Assembly (NCBI RefSeq): GCF_003073175.1
Contig: NZ_QBBX01000026.1
Coordinates: 1-36,929, forward strand
Direction: 5' to 3'
Source: Peribacillus acanthi
Lineage (GTDB): Bacteria; Bacillota; Bacilli; Bacillales; DSM-1321
Length of the DNA: 36,929 nt
A program made the translations under genes and the position numbers. The notes under the pieces are model-generated. The model ran no database searches. It was not told the origin of the DNA and saw nothing but the letters and a program-made list of their open reading frames with translations. Shown in pieces: positions 35,513 through 36,929 of this stretch (positions within the stretch are counted from its first letter, which is position 1; each line of letters starts with the position of its first letter).

Positions 35513-35974
35513 TTATTCTTCTTCGTTATTTTCTTCTTTAGAATGACAACGATGACAGATTCCATGGAATGTCAATCGATGGTCTTTAATTTTGAAGTTC
35601 CAATCACGCTCTACAATCGCTTCAACGTCTTCTAACAGGTCATCCTGAATCTCATCAACAGCACCACATTCAATACACACTAAATGATGATGGAAATGAG
35701 CTGCCCCTTCCTGTCTAAGGTCATAACGTGAAACACCATCACCAAAGTTGATTTTATCGACTATTTTAAGTTCAGTTAATAATTCTAGCGTTCGGTATAC
35801 AGTTGCCAACCCAATTTCCGGCGATTTCTCTTTTACAAGGAGGTACACGTCTTCAGCACTTAAATGATCCTCTTCATGCTCTAGTAAAACTCGGACGGTA
35901 GCTTCCCGTTGAGGAGTCAATTTGTAACTGGACGAGTGCAACTGCTTTTTTATTCTATCAATTCTTGTTTCCAC
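35513..35974 (-). CDS. fur: Ferric uptake regulator Fur
   Basis: The 153-aa protein has the winged-helix domain (1-85; SYKLTPQREATVRVL start, GLATVYRTLELL recognition helix), the metal-binding HFHHH (93-97), and two CxxC zinc pairs (Cys100/103 and Cys140/143). The position upstream of yqzK and xerD is that of B. subtilis fur; PerR and Zur are closely related, but context favours Fur. It represses iron uptake genes when iron is plentiful. PerR-like boxes lie in its promoter. Confidence 0.92.
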   Translation of the reverse strand: METRIDRIKKQLHSSSYKLTPQREATVRVLLEHEEDHLSAEDVYLLVKEKSPEIGLATVYRTLELLTELKIVDKINFGDGVSRYDLRQEGAAHFHHHLVCIECGAVDEIQDDLLEDVEAIVERDWNFKIKDHRLTFHGICHRCHSKEENNEEE

Positions 35975-36032
35975 AATAATCCCTCCCTCGCCACTTCCTT
36001 ACTATTATATCAAATGGGAGGGAACTGTCAAA

Positions 36033-36070
36033 ATACAATTATTATAAATAAGTTTTTATAATTATTATTA
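36033..36070. promoter_or_regulatory. Two PerR/Fur-type operator boxes upstream of fur
   Basis: The right-hand site, TTATAATTATTATTA (36056-36070), matches 13 of 14 positions of the PerR box TTATAATNATTATAA. The left-hand site, ATACAATTATTATAA (36033-36047), matches 12 of 14. B. subtilis fur is repressed by PerR. AT-rich DNA raises the chance rate. Confidence 0.55.
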
Positions 36071-36081
36071 TATAGTAAATG

Positions 36082-36735
36082 TTATTTATTGATAAAATTA
36101 TCACCAATAACCATCTTCATAAGAGTTGGAGAAAAATAAGCTTCTATCGCAGCAGCACCTGCCAAAAGCATGAAACTAACTAATAAGGAAAATACATATT
36201 TAATAATAATAGGTTTCAATGGCTCACGTACGTTTTTCATAATGATACGACGAACAATTTTGATAGTAAGAGATAGCGCTAACGTGGTGATAAAAATAAA
36301 GACAGGCACAATCAAAATGTTTTGTGGAAGAATTGAAACAAACGCTACCCCAAATCCACTCCAACTCATTTGATTCACTAGGAAACCTACTGTAAATCCA
36401 ACGACCATCCCTTTTAAAAACAACAATATCAATATTACCGGGATGCCGATGATTGAAACTCCTAATAACCATATTAGGCCGATATATTTCATATTATGCT
36501 GCAGGCTTTGTAAAAACATATCATAAGATGGTGATAAATCCCCTTCTGAAACTTGTCCGAAAAATTGTCCTAAATAATAAAACAGATCTTCCTTCTGAGT
36601 AAAACTTAAGCTATTCACGATGACTGCCCCGAAGATGACCCCCATCAAAAATAAGACAATGATAAATACATACAATGAGGAATGTTCATTGAAATGAGTA
36701 ATTGCTACGTTTTGAAAGGCCGATTTTTTCTTCAT
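36082..36735 (-). CDS. spoIIM: Stage II sporulation protein M
   Basis: The 217-aa membrane protein has about five helices (near residues 21-41, 90-112, 115-135, 140-165, 185-205). It is part of the SpoIIDMP engulfment complex that moves the mother-cell membrane around the forespore. Length is close to B. subtilis SpoIIM (about 214 aa), and the neighbour fur is the same. AGGAGG lies about 9 nt upstream, with a sigma-E promoter 32-60 bp before the start. Confidence 0.92.
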   Translation of the reverse strand: MKKKSAFQNVAITHFNEHSSLYVFIIVLFLMGVIFGAVIVNSLSFTQKEDLFYYLGQFFGQVSEGDLSPSYDMFLQSLQHNMKYIGLIWLLGVSIIGIPVILILLFLKGMVVGFTVGFLVNQMSWSGFGVAFVSILPQNILIVPVFIFITTLALSLTIKIVRRIIMKNVREPLKPIIIKYVFSLLVSFMLLAGAAAIEAYFSPTLMKMVIGDNFINK

Positions 36736-36766
36736 TCTATTTTTCCTCCTGTTTCATGCTTACTAG

Positions 36767-36795
36767 ATTGTATGGAAAAGTGTATTCATTTATGA
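36767..36795 (-). promoter_or_regulatory. Sigma-E promoter of spoIIM
   Basis: The minus strand reads TCATAAA (36789-36795), 14 bp, then CATACAAT (36767-36774), the exact sigma-E -10 consensus. spoIIM is sigma-E dependent in B. subtilis. Confidence 0.8.
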
Positions 36796-36846
36796 CAGGA
36801 GGTTTACATTTTCAATTTGGTAGAATCAAAAAAAGCACCGGCAAAC

Positions 36847-36929
36847 TGATATGCTCCCCTAAAGGTAGACAGATGAAATAAAAAATCTGTTTTCCTTTGG
36901 GGGAGTTTTTATTATGGCTAAAAGTAAAT
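36847..36929 (+). mobile_element. Probable left end of an insertion sequence
   Basis: A sharp change occurs near 36847: a TG-started end, then CTCCCCTAAAGG (36854-36865), which pairs with CCTTTGGGGGAG (36894-36905), with an inner ACAGAT/ATCTGT stem. The pairing includes the Shine-Dalgarno sequence GGGGGAG of an ORF that begins at 36914. This is the usual look of an IS3-type end with a short leader and orfA. No second end or transposase domain is in the window. Confidence 0.45.
36914..36929 (+). CDS. Start of a gene cut by the window edge (possible transposase)
   Basis: The frame starts ATG at 36914 and reads MAKSK before the edge. GGGGGAG lies 8 nt upstream. Basic short N-termini like this are common in IS3 orfA proteins, but five residues cannot identify it. 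Confidence 0.4.

Overview
The window is a chromosomal segment from an endospore-forming Bacillaceae (Bacillus sensu lato). The evidence is AT-rich DNA, strong GGAGG-type ribosome binding sites, a dense set of sporulation genes (spoIIM, dacF, spoIIAA, spoIIAB, sigF, spoVA genes, dacB, spmA, spmB, a YjcZ-family peptide), and a gene order largely collinear with the Bacillus subtilis fur to rsiX region. Most genes are on the minus strand, so the biological order runs from right to left. Functions are assigned from protein features and remembered family sequences; no database search was run.

From right to left: a probable insertion sequence enters at the edge (36847-36929). Next come spoIIM with a sigma-E promoter, fur with PerR/Fur-type operators, yqzK and xerD, then an unusual non-coding array of 17 tandem 52-bp units (33009-33915). 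The nucleoside catabolism operon deoB-punA-pdp follows, then a plus-strand VOC gene, dacF, the forespore operon spoIIAA-spoIIAB-sigF, and a purine permease behind a PurR-type PurBox. The spoVA operon is next, reduced to AA-AB-AEA-AF, followed by lysA. Plus-strand ypuA has an ECF-type promoter. A 28-codon membrane ORF and an orphan ribT follow.

The middle-left part holds ypuF, a 30-aa YjcZ-type peptide, scpA-scpB (condensin partners), an unrecognised 136-aa gene, ypuI, the sigma-E type operon dacB-spmA-spmB, rluB, resA-resB-resC (cytochrome c maturation), resD-resE (redox two-component system) and sigX-rsiX (ECF sigma factor and anti-sigma). At the left edge are an M23/LysM endopeptidase gene and hisJ.

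Regulation can be read in many gaps: candidate promoters for sigma-X, sigma-M/W, sigma-E, sigma-F and sigma-G, a PurBox, PerR-like boxes, a dyad around the hisJ -10, and about 15 hairpin terminators. Four copies and one remnant of a 127-143 bp intergenic repeat with complementary ends are scattered through the window. The most unusual structure is the 52-bp array between xerD and deoB. The most notable gene-content oddities are the absence of spoVAC-AD-AEb from the spoVA operon and of the rib operon next to ribT.
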